DNA of 64,000 nucleotides, taken from the NCBI GenBank assembly GCA_032690845.1, contig CM064434.1, positions 9,984,108-10,048,107 on the forward strand. The letters run 5' to 3'. Below are positions 48,205 through 58,288 of the stretch, piece after piece; the first letter of the stretch is position 1, and each line of letters begins with the position of its first letter. The notes below the pieces were generated by a model. It saw only the letters and a list, made by a program, of their open reading frames with translations, had not been told where the DNA came from and did not search any database. Both the position numbers and the translations under genes were made by a program. This DNA comes from Eleusine coracana subsp. coracana (lineage: Eukaryota > Streptophyta > Magnoliopsida > Poales > Poaceae).

Positions 48205-49128
48205 GAACTCGCGCTCACTCTTTTCCTCCAGGAAAATAGGGATATCTTTACGTGGAAACCATCTGACATGCTGGGAGTTCCTAGGGAAAAGATTGATCAC
48301 GTTTTAAGGGTACCTCTAGGGGCTACCCCCGTTCGCCAAAGGCTTAGAAGATTTGCACAAGATCGCAAGGATGCTATGAAGAAGGAGATAGTTAGATTGT
48401 TAGAAGCTAAGTTTATAAAGGAGGTGTATCATCCTGACTGGTTAGCAAATCCAGTCCTTGTACCTAAAAAGAATAAAGAGTGGAGGATGTGTGTTGATTA
48501 TACCGATCTCAACAAGGTCTACCCAAAAGAACCCTTCGCTCTTCCTCGTATTGATCAGATTGTAGATTCGACAGCCGGGTGTGAGCTTTTAAGCTTTCTG
48601 AATGCCTATTCAGGCTATCACCAGATCCCACTAAGAGTCGAAGATCCGATCAAGACTTCCTTTATAACCCCCTTCGGCGCCTATTGCTATATCACTATGC
48701 CGTTCGGTCTAAAAAATGCTGGCGCGACTTACCAACAAGGTATTCGACGCTGCCTTGCCACTCAAATCGGTTGGATCGCCATTATTGTCAAGACTCGAAA
48801 AGTTGATGAACTTCTCTCTGACCTGACAGAGACCTTTGACAATCTGAGACATTATTCAATGAAGCTGAATCCTAAAAAGTGTGTTTTTGGGGTTCCATCA
48901 AGAAAGTTACCCGGTTACATCGTTTTGAAACGAGGTATAGAGGCTAACCCAGATAAAATCAAGGCAATCCTTGATATGAAGCCGCCTAATTCTCAAAGGG
49001 ACGTTCAGAAGCTGACCGGATGCATGGCATCTTTGAGTCGCTTTATTTCCCGATTGGGGGTTAGGGGGTTACCACTCTTCCGGTTGCTTAAAAAGCAGGA
49101 CGGCTTTGTTTGGACTGAGGAGGCATAG
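48205..49128 (+). pseudogene. Tat copy 2 reverse transcriptase lacking YVDD
   Basis: Open from 48205 to 49125: WKPSDMLGVPREKIDHVLRV, FIKEVYHPDWLANPVLVPKK, CVDYTDLNKVYPKEPFAL, FGLKNAGATYQQ. Where copy 1 reads QIVRNAEAYVDDIVVKTRK, copy 2 reads QIGWIAIIVKTRK, an in-frame loss of 18 bp that removes the catalytic YVDD aspartates. The protein would be long but inactive as a polymerase. A TAG at 49126 ends the frame where CAG is likely. Confidence 0.9.
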
Positions 49129-50079
49129 TCGGCACTGGACGAATTAAAGATTCATCTCAGCAGTATTCCAGTGTTGGTGCCTCCGGAGCCAGGAGAAAAA
49201 CTTTAGCTTTACATCTTGGCCACAACCCAGGTTGTGAGTACTGTTTTGACAGTCGACCGAGAAGAGGAGGGACATATGCAAAAAGTACAGCATCCGGTCT
49301 ACTTTGTGAGCGAGGTTCTCAGCGCCTCTAAGATAAGGTACTAGCAGATCTTGAAGTTGTTATATGCGTTATTGATCACCTCGAGGAAGTTGAAGCACTA
49401 TTTCCAAGCTCATCCAATTGAAGTTTAAATATCTTTTGCACTCGGAATGGTGTTACATAATCGAGAAGCTGAAGGAAAAATAGCCAAGTGGCAGTCGAAC
49501 TTGGTCAGTATACTATTATGTTCGCGTCTCGGTCGGCTATAAAGGGACAAGGGTTAGCTGAATTCGTTACCGAGTGGACAGAGATTCAAAATCCTTCTAA
49601 TGCCCAAGATATCGAGTACTGGAAAATGTACTTTGATGGTTCCCTTCAATTACAAGGGGTAGGTGCGGGAGTTGTATTAATCTCGCCTACTGGAGAAAGG
49701 CTTCGATACGTTCTTCAAATCATGTTTCACGCGTCTAATAATGCTGCAGAATATGAAGCTCTCCTACACGGTTTGTGCATTGCTGTATCACTCGACATTA
49801 AGCGCACCGACATATTTGGAGATTTGGCCTTGGTCATTAATCAGGTCACCAAGGATTGGAATTGTGTAGATGACAACATGAGTGCTTATTGCCAAGAAGT
49901 GCGAAAACTCGAAGACAAGTTTGATAGATTGAAGTTCACACATGTTCTCCGAGATAATAACCAGGCGGCTGATGAGTTAGCCAAGATAGGATCATCTCGA
50001 TCTGTAGTATTGTCGGGTGTTTTCCTGCATGTTCTGGATTCCCCAACAATTTCTCCCTGGTCGGACGTGTTTTCCTACA
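49129..50079 (+). pseudogene. Tat copy 2 RT-connected and second RNase H, truncated
   Basis: 49129-49487 is the RT-linked RNase H region with several stops (ALDELKIHLSSIPVLVPPEP; HPVYFVSEVLSASKIRY). A one-base loss near 49482 shifts the frame into 49488-50079, which carries a second RNase H-like domain: YWKMYFDGSLQLQGVGAGVV, NNAAEYEALLHGL, DNNQAADELAKIGSS. The dual RNase H arrangement is characteristic of Tat elements. The sequence ends at CCTACATGGCA, where it joins copia-2 by about 5 bp of shared sequence. Confidence 0.85.
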
Positions 50080-50760
50080 TGGCATAGGGAGGAGATGATC
50101 CAATTCAGAATAAGCGTGGAGGAGGCGGTAAAACTATGTCATCTACATATAGCAGAAGGTATGCCACATCATTACGATGAGTGTAGATGAAGAGGGAGGT
50201 GTCACACTTGGACGCAACAAAGCCAATTGACTGAATAAAATTCTGAAATCTGTTGTATCATGCTCGAGGAGCCTCCTTAAGTCCATAGAGAACTTTGTTG
50301 AGGCAGCAAACATGATGAGGGTGCCTAGGATCAACAAAACCTGGTGGCTGCTGACGGTAAACAGTTTCCTAGAGCATGCCATGTAGGAAGGCATTTTTGA
50401 CATCCATTTGATGAACTGGCCACACACTAGACACGACCAACGAGAGAACAGTGTGAATCATGGCTGGCTTCACAACAGGACTGAAAGTTTCATCGAAATC
50501 GACACCGGGTTGTTGAGAGAAGCCACGGACCACCCATTGTGCCTTGTATCGTGAGAGGGTACCATCAGCATGCAGCTTGTGCTTGGAAATCCACTTTCCA
50601 GAAACAATGTTCACGCAAGGAGGAGGCTCAACAAGATTCCAAGTGCTGTTAGTAGCTAAAGCGTTGAACTCATCGATCATAGCTGCCTTCCAACAATTCG
50701 GGTCCGCAAGGGTGCCTCGGTAAGTCTTAGGAATAGCACTTATCGGGTAGACAGCACGGG
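50080..50760 (-). pseudogene. copia-2 RT segment, right copy of the duplicated block
   Basis: Matches 34740-35366, and includes the 54 bp missing there. It carries the RT core through LLYVDDIVL on the minus strand. Upstream part of the same gene continues to the right without interruption. Confidence 0.85.
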
Positions 50761-51920
50761 TGACAGAGTGGTCAAAAATTTTCTTTGGTTCACTGATTCT
50801 AGACTTGGCATGAGTCCTCATGGTGTGTTCATTGATGATGGGCGCAATGGGCACAATGGGAGCAGCTGAGGACCAAAGAGAAGCAGGGTTCGGCTACACA
50901 GTACGTGGACGTCTGGTGTACACTGGAGTAAAAGGGGGCTTCTAAAACTAAGATGTTGATTCAGCAGAAGAGCCGAGGCCGCACGTGGCAGGTGCGGGCA
51001 GAGGACTAGAGGTGCTGGATTCAACTGTGCCGGCGGGCGAAGGGAGCATCCCCCGAGTCAGGGGCCAGTGGCGGAGTAGCAGACGCGGGCACCCACACAT
51101 CGGGTGCCGGACGAGCGTCAGGGGCCGGTGCCTGAACTACTAGTGTCAAAGGAGCAGCAGTTGGAGCTACTGTTGTCAGAAAAATGACAGGTGCCAGAGG
51201 CGTCGATCCGGCAGTAGGCGGTGCAGTTGTTGTCGGATGAGCAGCAGCTGGAGCGCTCATTGTCAAAGGAGTGAATGAGGCGGCAGGGCGCTCTGGCACA
51301 GCTGAGGCAGCAGCGTGAGAGGGGCCGTGCGATGGGATCCGTGGTGGCGGAGGTGGCTGTACAGACACCTATTCATCATCAACAAACACATAGGCACTGG
51401 AGGTGGCTGGAGAGTTAGAGGCAAGACAAAAAGTATCTTTATCAAAGACCACATGGCGTGAAGTGATGATCCAGTTTGTGGTGAGGTCAAGACAGAGATA
51501 ACCTTTGTGCTCATTGGGGTAGCCAAGAAATACACATTCCGTTGAGCGAGGGGAGAGTTTGTGGGCAATGGTGATAGAGAGGTTGGGATAACAACAACAG
51601 CCAAAGACACGCAAGTGGTGATAAGTGGGTGGGGCGCCAAAGAGGGCTTGGTGTGGGGTTTGGTTGTTGATTGTTTTGGAGCGATGAAGGTTAAAAAGGT
51701 GGGTGGTGATATGTAGAGTATCACCCCAATAGGAGGGTGGGACAGAAGCTTGAAAATGGATGGTGCGCATGATGTCGTTGATCGAACGAATGGTGCGCTC
51801 AGCCTTGCCATTTTGGGGTGAAGTATGAGGGCAAGAGAGGCGAAGGCAAATGCCATGAGCGAGAAACAAGGCGCATGTGGCGTTATTGTCAAATTCTCTG
51901 CCATTGTCACATTGCAAAAA
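50761..51920 (-). pseudogene. copia-2 integrase core, linker and RT N-terminus
   Basis: 51369-51917 is open and carries the integrase core end (MQCDNGREFDNN; TSPQNGKAERTIRSINDI; CVFLGYPNEHKGYLC). A Pro/Ala-rich linker follows at about 51020-51368. RT begins at about 50854 (KTYRGTLADPNCWKAAMIDE; SGKWISKHKLHADGTLSRYK; FSQQPGVDFDETFSPVVKPA; HQMDVKNAFLHGML). Stops and shifts at about 51366 and 51020 and at 50369 break the frame. Confidence 0.85.
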
Positions 51921-52712
51921 CTAGATGAGATGTTGGAAGTGTGTTTGCACATAAGCAAGAAAATGTTTAAGTACGGTGAAGGCGTCAGATTTGAGTTTCT
52001 GGGGAAAATTCCATAAATGATGTGTGAAGTCAACAAGACAAATAAGGTAGTATTTGTAACCCGAGATACTCAATATGGGAGAGGTCCACAAATCATAATG
52101 TATTAATTCAAAAGGTTTGCATGCTCTTGACAAAGAATTAGAAAAAGGCAATCTAACATGATGACCTAACTGACACGCATGACATAAGGGGGTGTTAGCT
52201 TTATTAGTGACCGATGGCAGTGCACTAGATAAAAGCAAACGAGAGAGAACTTGAGTGCCGGGATGGCCAAGACGACGGTGCCAAGTAGACTCCAAAACAG
52301 CAGCAGCAGCAGCAAAGGCATGATGGGTGGGCACCGGGAAAAATGGGTAGAGATCCCCGTAGCTATCGCACCTGAGTCACCGCTCTGGTGTAGAGATCCT
52401 TCACAGATGAGCCAAAAGGGTCAGATTCAATAGAAACAAGATTATTGGTGGTGAATTTGCAAACATAGATTAAATTTGTGATTAGGTTAGGAGAGAGACA
52501 TTATTAAGGTGAAGTGGGCGAGTGAATGTAGGAATTTTGATGTGGCCAGTGCCCTTGATGGCAAGGGTAGAACCATTACCAACAACAACTTCTGTGGAGG
52601 AGGAAGGAAGAGGGCGTAAGGAGGCTAGGTTACCGGAGGAAGGGGATAGATGGGAGGACGCACCTAAGTCCATGTGCCACAGATCGGGCTGCTGCAGGGA
52701 CATGATGTTCAT
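51921..52712 (-). pseudogene. copia-2 protease and integrase N-terminus
   Basis: 52482-52712 is open: LWHMDLGASSHLS, a copia protease active site in which the usual D-T/S-G-A is D-L-G-A. 51921-52334 carries the integrase zinc-binding motif (WHRRLGHPGTQVLSRLLLSS; CHACQLGHHVRLPF) and first catalytic region (IHYDLWTSPILSISGYKYYL). A stop before 51918 splits the integrase core. Confidence 0.85.
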
Positions 52713-53363
52713 GGCCTGAACGAGGCCTTGATCATACAGTGGTGTCCTCGGGTTGTAGGTGCTGGCACCAGGCTGAGGGGCACTAGGGTTGAACCGCCAT
52801 AGTAGGGGGCTGGGGCAGCAAAGTGTGCCTGGTGTGGGGTGCCAGGCCGAGGACCGTGAAGGCCCTGACCAGAGAGAGCCATTAGCCAGAGCTGGAATGT
52901 GCCGGTGTAGGGGTTGTACATCAGGCGCCTGGGGAAGCCACCGCCAGAATAACCGCCGTGACCACCCCGTCCCTTGCCTCTGTACCAGTTGCAGCGTTGG
53001 TTATTGGTGGAGGGAGCGGCTGGAGGGGCGGGTGGCATAGCCAGGGGCGTGGGGGCGGCGGGACCAGTGGTGATGGTGGGGTCCACCACGACTAGAGCCG
53101 TGTCATGCCCCAGAGCCAGAGTCTTCAGGTCAGCCTCCTCGAGGGAGAGCTTGGACCATGCTTCGAAGAAAGTTGGCAGCTCCGGCCATGTGACGGTACT
53201 GGCTGTTGAGGCCTCGGAGGAAGTTGAGCAGCAGGGTGCCATTGGAGACTGGTTGATCGAGATCAGCGAGTCCCACGGCGTAGGTCTGGAGCTTCTCGAC
53301 GTAGTCAAGGATGGAGAAGTTGCCCTTAACAACATTGCAGAAGTCAGCCTCAAGGGTCAGCAC
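52709..53363 (-). pseudogene. copia-2 gag (frameshifted)
   Basis: 53130-53363 has a gag (UBN2-type) segment: SILDYVEKLQTYAVGLADLD and LLLNFLRGLNSQYRHMA. A frameshift then leads to the Gly/Arg/Pro-rich C-terminal part near 52850-53000 (YRGKGRGGHGGYSGGG). I see no clear CX2CX4HX4C knuckle. The gag N-terminus to the right (53364-53812) is broken by stops. Confidence 0.75.
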
Positions 53364-53812
53364 CAGTGTCGGCTTGTTGTAGTGGAAGAGTCCGGTGGCC
53401 CTGTTCTAGATCATAGACACGATGGCGCCCGCGATGAGTATAGATCACATCACATGCGGGGAGACAGCCGAGTAGATCAAGGAACAGACCGCCGAGTCTG
53501 TCTGAGACTAGATTGGATCTGGGTGCTCGAGCGCTGGGGTACCGTCGACATGAGCAGAGGTGCCGAACTTGGCAAGCATGATCAGGGACAACTCACGCCT
53601 TTGTGAGAAGTTGGGTTGGTAAAGCTCAAGGACGAGCATGCCATGGGTCTAGACGTTAATTGTGGAGAGGATGGCTACAGGGTTGTGGGAAGGAGCTTAC
53701 GGTAGGGCAGCAGTGGGGTCGATGATGGTGTTGTCGGCCATGAGGATGGGGAGGAGGGTGGCTGCTGCGGTGGTGGTGGTTTAGAGAGGATGCGGAAGTG
53801 GCTCAGAGATCT

Positions 53813-53828
53813 GAATCTCATGATACCA
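53813..53828 (-). promoter_or_regulatory. primer-binding site of copia-2
   Basis: TGGTATCATGAGATTC on the element strand, directly after the 5' LTR, like the initiator tRNA-Met site of most plant copia elements. Confidence 0.85.
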
Positions 53829-53997
53829 TGTGAGAAGAGAAGAGTTGGAGAATTCCACGACAGGATTTTGTTGATGCACTATGGCATATTAATAGAGTTA
53901 CAATAGTTGACCTAACTTGAGATACAAGTAAGAGTATCTATATCTAAGGAAGGCTAGATCTCTAGGATATACATACAAATATTTACATAGTCTAACA
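53829..53997 (-). repeat. 5' LTR of copia-2
   Basis: 169 bp, homologous to 33676-33844 with about ten differences. Confidence 0.92.
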
Positions 53998-54337
53998 CCC
54001 TCTCCACCCATCACCTCGCCATCCTACCGTCCATCATCTGCACAAGCCTCCAATCTTGCCGCCGCATTCCTCACCCAAGCTTGCTCCACCAGCAGGAATA
54101 ACCTTGATGGCTAGTTCATCTGGGTGAAGAACAACACCTTGATGACAACACCATACCTAGATGTCGTAGTATTTTAGGTGAGGCATTATTATGAATAAAT
54201 CAAGAAGCCTAATGTGGTGGCGATTTGACAAGTTCGTCGAGGCACACCTCCAGTGGTGGTGGCGGCAGTGATTTCCGTTCATCTGCATCGGCATGGTTTC
54301 AGATGTGTCATCTTCCACTTCTTCTACTGTATTGATA
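53998..54337. other. spacer between copia-2 and gypsy-3
   Basis: No recognised gene. A short minus-strand frame here (TVEEVEDDTSETMPMQ) continues across the left LTR only by chance. Confidence 0.4.
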
Positions 54338-55095
54338 TGATGTAGATGAGGCCCAATCTTCCAAGAGGTAGGAGGATAAACTCGAATTTGGAGACTCGGC
54401 GACAATGAGCCGGCTTGAATCAGACATGATCCAACCCCGCAACCGATACACCAAGCATAGTGTGATTGTTCCTGCAAGCGAATCGAGAACACAAGCAAGA
54501 AAGGATAAACACGCAATCTAAAATTGCAAATATAGATGAAGTGAATCACAAGAAAAGGTTCAAGCTCTGAACACAAAAGGACTAATCGCCACAGTGGTGT
54601 AGAACAAGAACAGGGGTCCTGGATTTCTGTAAAAGGACTTGTCGCCACAGTTACAATAATTCGATTAAGTTTCTCTCTAGAAAACTGAACTAAACAAAAC
54701 TCAAGACTAAATGACAGCGGCTACTTAGTTCATGAAGGAACCAGGGGCGTCCTAGGGTTGGGGGCGACCAGGGGGGCACCCACAACATGGGCTTAAGGCC
54801 TGACTCGATACAAGGCCAAGTTGGCCCAAAATAGGTGGTGCAGCACCTTGTCATGGTCACATAGCATGACCCACGACCCTTGGAGCTAGGACCCGAAGCA
54901 AAATGACAGTGTCGTCATCCCCTTTCTAACACATCAAAGAATGCCTCGTTTGGACGTCGGATATGGAAGATATCATCAAAACCATGAAGGGGTATCGGCT
55001 GAATCCGAGACGAACGTGGCGACCGAGTTAGTGACGACTTGTGACTTGGGGAAGGCCATGATATGTGCGTATCCAGCATGGTGATGTCCTCATCA
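54338..55095 (-). repeat. 3' LTR of gypsy-3
   Basis: 758 bp, direct repeat of 57520-58283; purine tract at 55096-55109 on its inner side. Confidence 0.9.
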
Positions 55096-55529
55096 TCCTC
55101 CCCTTCTTGAATTGGAGTCGTCCTCGACTCCATCTCATCATCAATCTCCTGTAAAAGGTTAGTACCAGCAGAATGCAAAGTAGAAGACACATGATCATTA
55201 ATATAAGATATATCACTACAAAGCATAGTATAGCAAGGTGCATCATGATTATCACAAAGTTCAGCAACAATAGATGTCATAGCAAGAAAAGCACCTCCCT
55301 TTAACTGAATAGCCTTATGTTTAACATCAGAAAGTTGTTTGCTATCATGTTTATTCTCAGTATTTTCAACAAGCAGTTTAAAATGACTTCTAATATCAAC
55401 AGGCAATAATGGACGCAAAGTAATCTTCCTGTCCTTATGTATGAAAGTATATGTATTAGCTCTACCATGGTGGGCAGCATCCGTATCATATTCCCATGGG
55501 CGGCCTAATAAAAGCGAACATGCTTGCAT
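54915..55529 (-). CDS. gypsy-3 protease-region ORF running into the 3' LTR
   Basis: Open for 204 codons. It begins within a conserved gypsy segment (QACSLLLGRPWEYDTDAAHH) that follows the protease in chromovirus-type elements. The region just upstream (SARIHFLVGSYQDYAEFHVV) also fits. After an acidic stretch (QEGEDDEDITMLDTHISWPS) it continues about 60 codons into the LTR and stops at 54915. Protease catalytic residues were not identified with certainty. No RT follows, as if the whole polymerase region had been removed before this family spread. Confidence 0.6.
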   Translation of the reverse strand: MQACSLLLGRPWEYDTDAAHHGRANTYTFIHKDRKITLRPLLPVDIRSHFKLLVENTENKHDSKQLSDVKHKAIQLKGGAFLAMTSIVAELCDNHDAPCYTMLCSDISYINDHVSSTLHSAGTNLLQEIDDEMESRTTPIQEGEDDEDITMLDTHISWPSPSHKSSLTRSPRSSRIQPIPLHGFDDIFHIRRPNEAFFDVLERG

Positions 55530-55599
55530 AGGTACAACATGAAACTCAGCATAGTCTTGATAAGAACCGACTAAAAAATGTATACGTGCTGATCGAGGT

Positions 55600-56480
55600 A
55601 CATGTAGAATAAATTGTTGCGTTGCTGTTCTTCCTCTTGTCCCACCTGAGAGGTCAACACATGCTGTACAATGAGTCTAGGAAAGCCCACAGGGTGGCAG
55701 CAATGGAATCAATGGCGATAGTCTCCTGCTCCTCCATCGAATCTGCAACAAGGTTAGTTACAAGTGCAAGTTCTTCTTCAACATCACTAGAACTTTCATA
55801 CCCGTCAGCGGTTGCGATGAAAGCACGACGACTGGGGCCATCCTTCATGACATGTCCCAAGCCCTTGTAGCGGTGGCAAATAATAGTGGTGGAGGAGACA
55901 CTCCTAGCATCGAAAGTAGTAGCCTTCTTCTGGTGTTGGTGCTACACACTAGACGATTGCGCTTCAGAAGCAGGCGCAAGTGGAAAAGGTGTTGCTGGTG
56001 GCTTAGCAACATGACAAGTTCTCTAGTCCAGAATGGTGCTAGATGGATTGCTCAGTGCTGGACTTGCAAGATTGTTGTGGATTTTTTTCCTGTACTTCTC
56101 GTTCAACCTTAAGAGCAATATGATACAATTGGTGGAACCTATTCCACTCTTTATAGTCAACAATATTCTGGATATCACGGTTCAATTCACCAAAGAATCT
56201 AGCACTAGTTTTAATATCATCTTCATGTATATCACAACGTGCTAAACCAAAAAGCAATTTCTGATAATATTCCTCTACTATTTTATCACCTTGTTTTAAA
56301 GTTTTTAATTTCAAACGTAAATCACATTGGTAATAAGGAGGAACAAAACAAGATTTCATGCATTGTTTCAAAACAGGCCAAGTGTTAGGTATAGCAGCAT
56401 TTGTATTGCAAATATCATTCCACCAAAAGAGAGCAAAACCCGTAAACTCACTAGTAGCAAGTCTAACTCTATGCTCAACA
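55600..56480 (-). pseudogene. gypsy-3 gag (broken)
   Basis: 56039-56371 is open and matches the second half of a retrotransposon gag domain (LKTLKQGDKIVEEYYQKLLF, then ARFFGELNRDIQNIV). The first half (ATSEFTGFALFWWNDI) lies just to the right after a stop. A zinc-knuckle-like CHRYKGLGHVMKD occurs near 55855, followed by an acidic segment (YESSSDVEEELALVTNLVAD). Stops and shifts separate these pieces. Confidence 0.7.
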
Positions 56481-57519
56481 GGAACTAAATAAGCAATGTA
56501 TCACAATCTTGCAAGTTTTCTTACCAAAGCCAACAGGATGGCACAACCTGTTGTCGAGCTTGGGTGTAACAGTTGCAAGGAAGAAACCTGTGCTACAAGT
56601 ATGTATAGCTTGGAAGGCTAATATGTATGTCAGTGGAACATAATTTAATAATAGATAGTAGCACTGAATAAATGTCCAAAGCAGTGTCCTAATTGCTAGC
56701 AAAAGAATCGCGTTCAAAAATAGTTGTGACAGCAAGAACAATGGCAAAGGCAGCAAGGATCAAAATAGACTTCACATACTTAGAATTTTCAGGGCGGGAG
56801 TGGGGTGCAAATCAAAATCTTGTTTTTTGTATGATTTTTCCACTATTTTTTTGAGATAGAGGAACACAAAGGAAGGAACCACAAGAAGTTTCAACTCAAA
56901 CAGAGGGGAAACAAAGCGTAAGCAAAATCTCAAAGTTTCACCAAAAATTCTATTTTGACCTTCACAATTTTTTTTCTATTTTTTCCCGATTTTTTTGAGT
57001 TTTTGACAAGGGCACACAGGGCATATCCTAGTGTGGCTCACCTCAACTTTGAGTCAAGAATCTGCTATAAAAATTTTAGCCTAATTGGAGCAACGAGAAA
57101 AAATTTATGCCTATTTTACCGAAGGTAGGTCAAGATAGGGGGTTTTTTGGGGGGTGGGGGGGTGAGTGGAAAACGGAATCGGGTGGGATTTTTCTTTGGC
57201 AACGGACTGTGGGTGTGGTGGGTGGGTAACACAATGGTGAATCCAATAGAAAACAAGATGGTGATGGTGGTATGCAGCAGAAATCAAAACACAAACTAAA
57301 TCAAAACACAAATTTAAATCAGCAACTGAACTCGACTAGGACACAAACTCAACACCACGAACTGTGAAATTAAATTATGCAAAGGCTAAACAATGTCTGG
57401 GATGGTGGGGGCAAAAAATTTTGTTGGCTTTTTCGTGGACAATAGGTGATGAACACAAACGAATCTAAAGGGGAGAACACGATAATACCTCAATGGGAAC
57501 CTAGGAATCTGCTACCACT
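56481..57519 (-). other. gypsy-3 leader and gag N-terminal remnant
   Basis: Mostly untranslated. 57136-57163 holds four or more G runs on the + strand (GGGGG-TTTTTT-GGGGGG-T-GGGGGGG), a possible G-quadruplex. A candidate primer-binding site lies at 57498-57519. Confidence 0.5.
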
Positions 57520-58283
57520 TGATGTAGATCAGACCTGATCTTCCGAGAGGTAGGATGATAAAATCGAATTTGGAGACTCGGTGACGATGAGCCGGCTTGA
57601 ATCAGACATGATCCAACCCCGCAACCGATACACCAAGCACAGTGTGATTGTTCCTGCAAGCGAATCAAGAACACAAGCAAGAAAGGATAAACACGCAATC
57701 TAAAATTGCAAATATAGATGAAGTGAATCACAAGAAAAGGTTCAAGCTCTGAACACAAAAAGACTAATCGCCACAGTGGTGTAGAACAAGAACAGGGGTC
57801 CTGGATTTCTGTAAAAGGACTTGTCGCCACAGTAACAATAATTCGATCAAGTTTTTCTCTAGAAAACTGAACTAAACAAAAACCGAGACTAAATGATGAT
57901 GGCTACTTAGTTTATGAAGGAACCAGAGGCATCCTAGGGTTGGGGGCGACCAGGGGGGGGGGTGCCCACAACACGGGCTTAAGGCCCGACTCGATACAAG
58001 GCCAAGTTGGCCCAAAATAGGTGGTATAACACCTTGTCATGGTCACACAGCATGACTCACGACCCTTCTAGATCTAGGACCAGATGCAAAATAACAGCGT
58101 CGTCGTCCTCTTTCCAACGCATCAAAGAACGCCTCGTTTGGACGTTGGATGTGGAAGATATCATTAAAATCATGAAGGGGTATCGGCTGAATCTGAGACG
58201 AGCGCGGCGATTGAGTTGGTGACGACTTGTGACTTGGGGAAGGCCATGATATGTGCGTATCCAGCATGGTGATGTCCTCATCA
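57520..58283 (-). repeat. 5' LTR of gypsy-3
   Basis: 764 bp, TG...CA, direct repeat of 54338-55095. Confidence 0.9.
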
Positions 58284-58288
58284 TGATA

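Larger units (their letters stand above)
35367..50079 (+). mobile_element. Tat-type Ty3-gypsy complex: LTR, internal copy 1, LTR, truncated internal copy 2
   Basis: Two LTRs (35367-35849, 44954-45362), each followed by the same primer-binding site and gag-pol start. Copy 1 (35850-44953) runs through gag, protease, RT and integrase, then a long 3' region with an antisense gene, and ends in a purine tract at the second LTR. Copy 2 (45363-50079) repeats gag, protease and RT at high identity, continues into RNase H, and stops abruptly at a junction with copia-2. Gene order (RT, RNase H, integrase), the second RNase H-like domain and the antisense ORF fit the Tat lineage. There is no right-hand LTR or target duplication. 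Confidence 0.9.
33676..53997 (-). mobile_element. Ty1-copia element (copia-2), split by a gypsy complex
   Basis: The 169-bp LTRs (33676-33844 and 53829-53997) differ at about ten positions. Flanking pentamers are ACCTC and CCCTC, a one-mismatch duplication. The element strand has a TGGTATCA primer-binding site and a GGGGGC purine tract, and carries gag, protease, integrase, RT and RNase H in copia order. The short LTR and the WHRRLGHPG integrase motif suggest the Ale/Retrofit (Hopscotch-like) lineage. The RT region is split: 53828-50080 holds the first part and 35366-33845 the last part, with about 0.65 kb present in both. The nested gypsy complex lies between. Confidence 0.9.
54338..58283 (-). 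mobile_element. gypsy-like LTR element with gag and protease only (gypsy-3)
   Basis: 3,946 bp flanked by TGATA (54333-54337 and 58284-58288). LTRs are 54338-55095 and 57520-58283 (758 and 764 bp, TGATG...CATCA). On the element strand the right LTR is followed by TGGTAGCAGATTCC, a possible primer-binding site, and the left is preceded by AAGGGGAGGA, a purine tract. Between them only gag and a protease-region ORF are present. RT, RNase H and integrase are missing, so it would need a helper. Confidence 0.9.

Noticed and set aside
33676..53997. Two separate copia insertions at 33676-35366 and 50080-53997
   Set aside because: One has only the 3' LTR, PPT and RNase H, the other only the 5' LTR, PBS, gag, protease and integrase, and flanking pentamers nearly match; a single split element is simpler.
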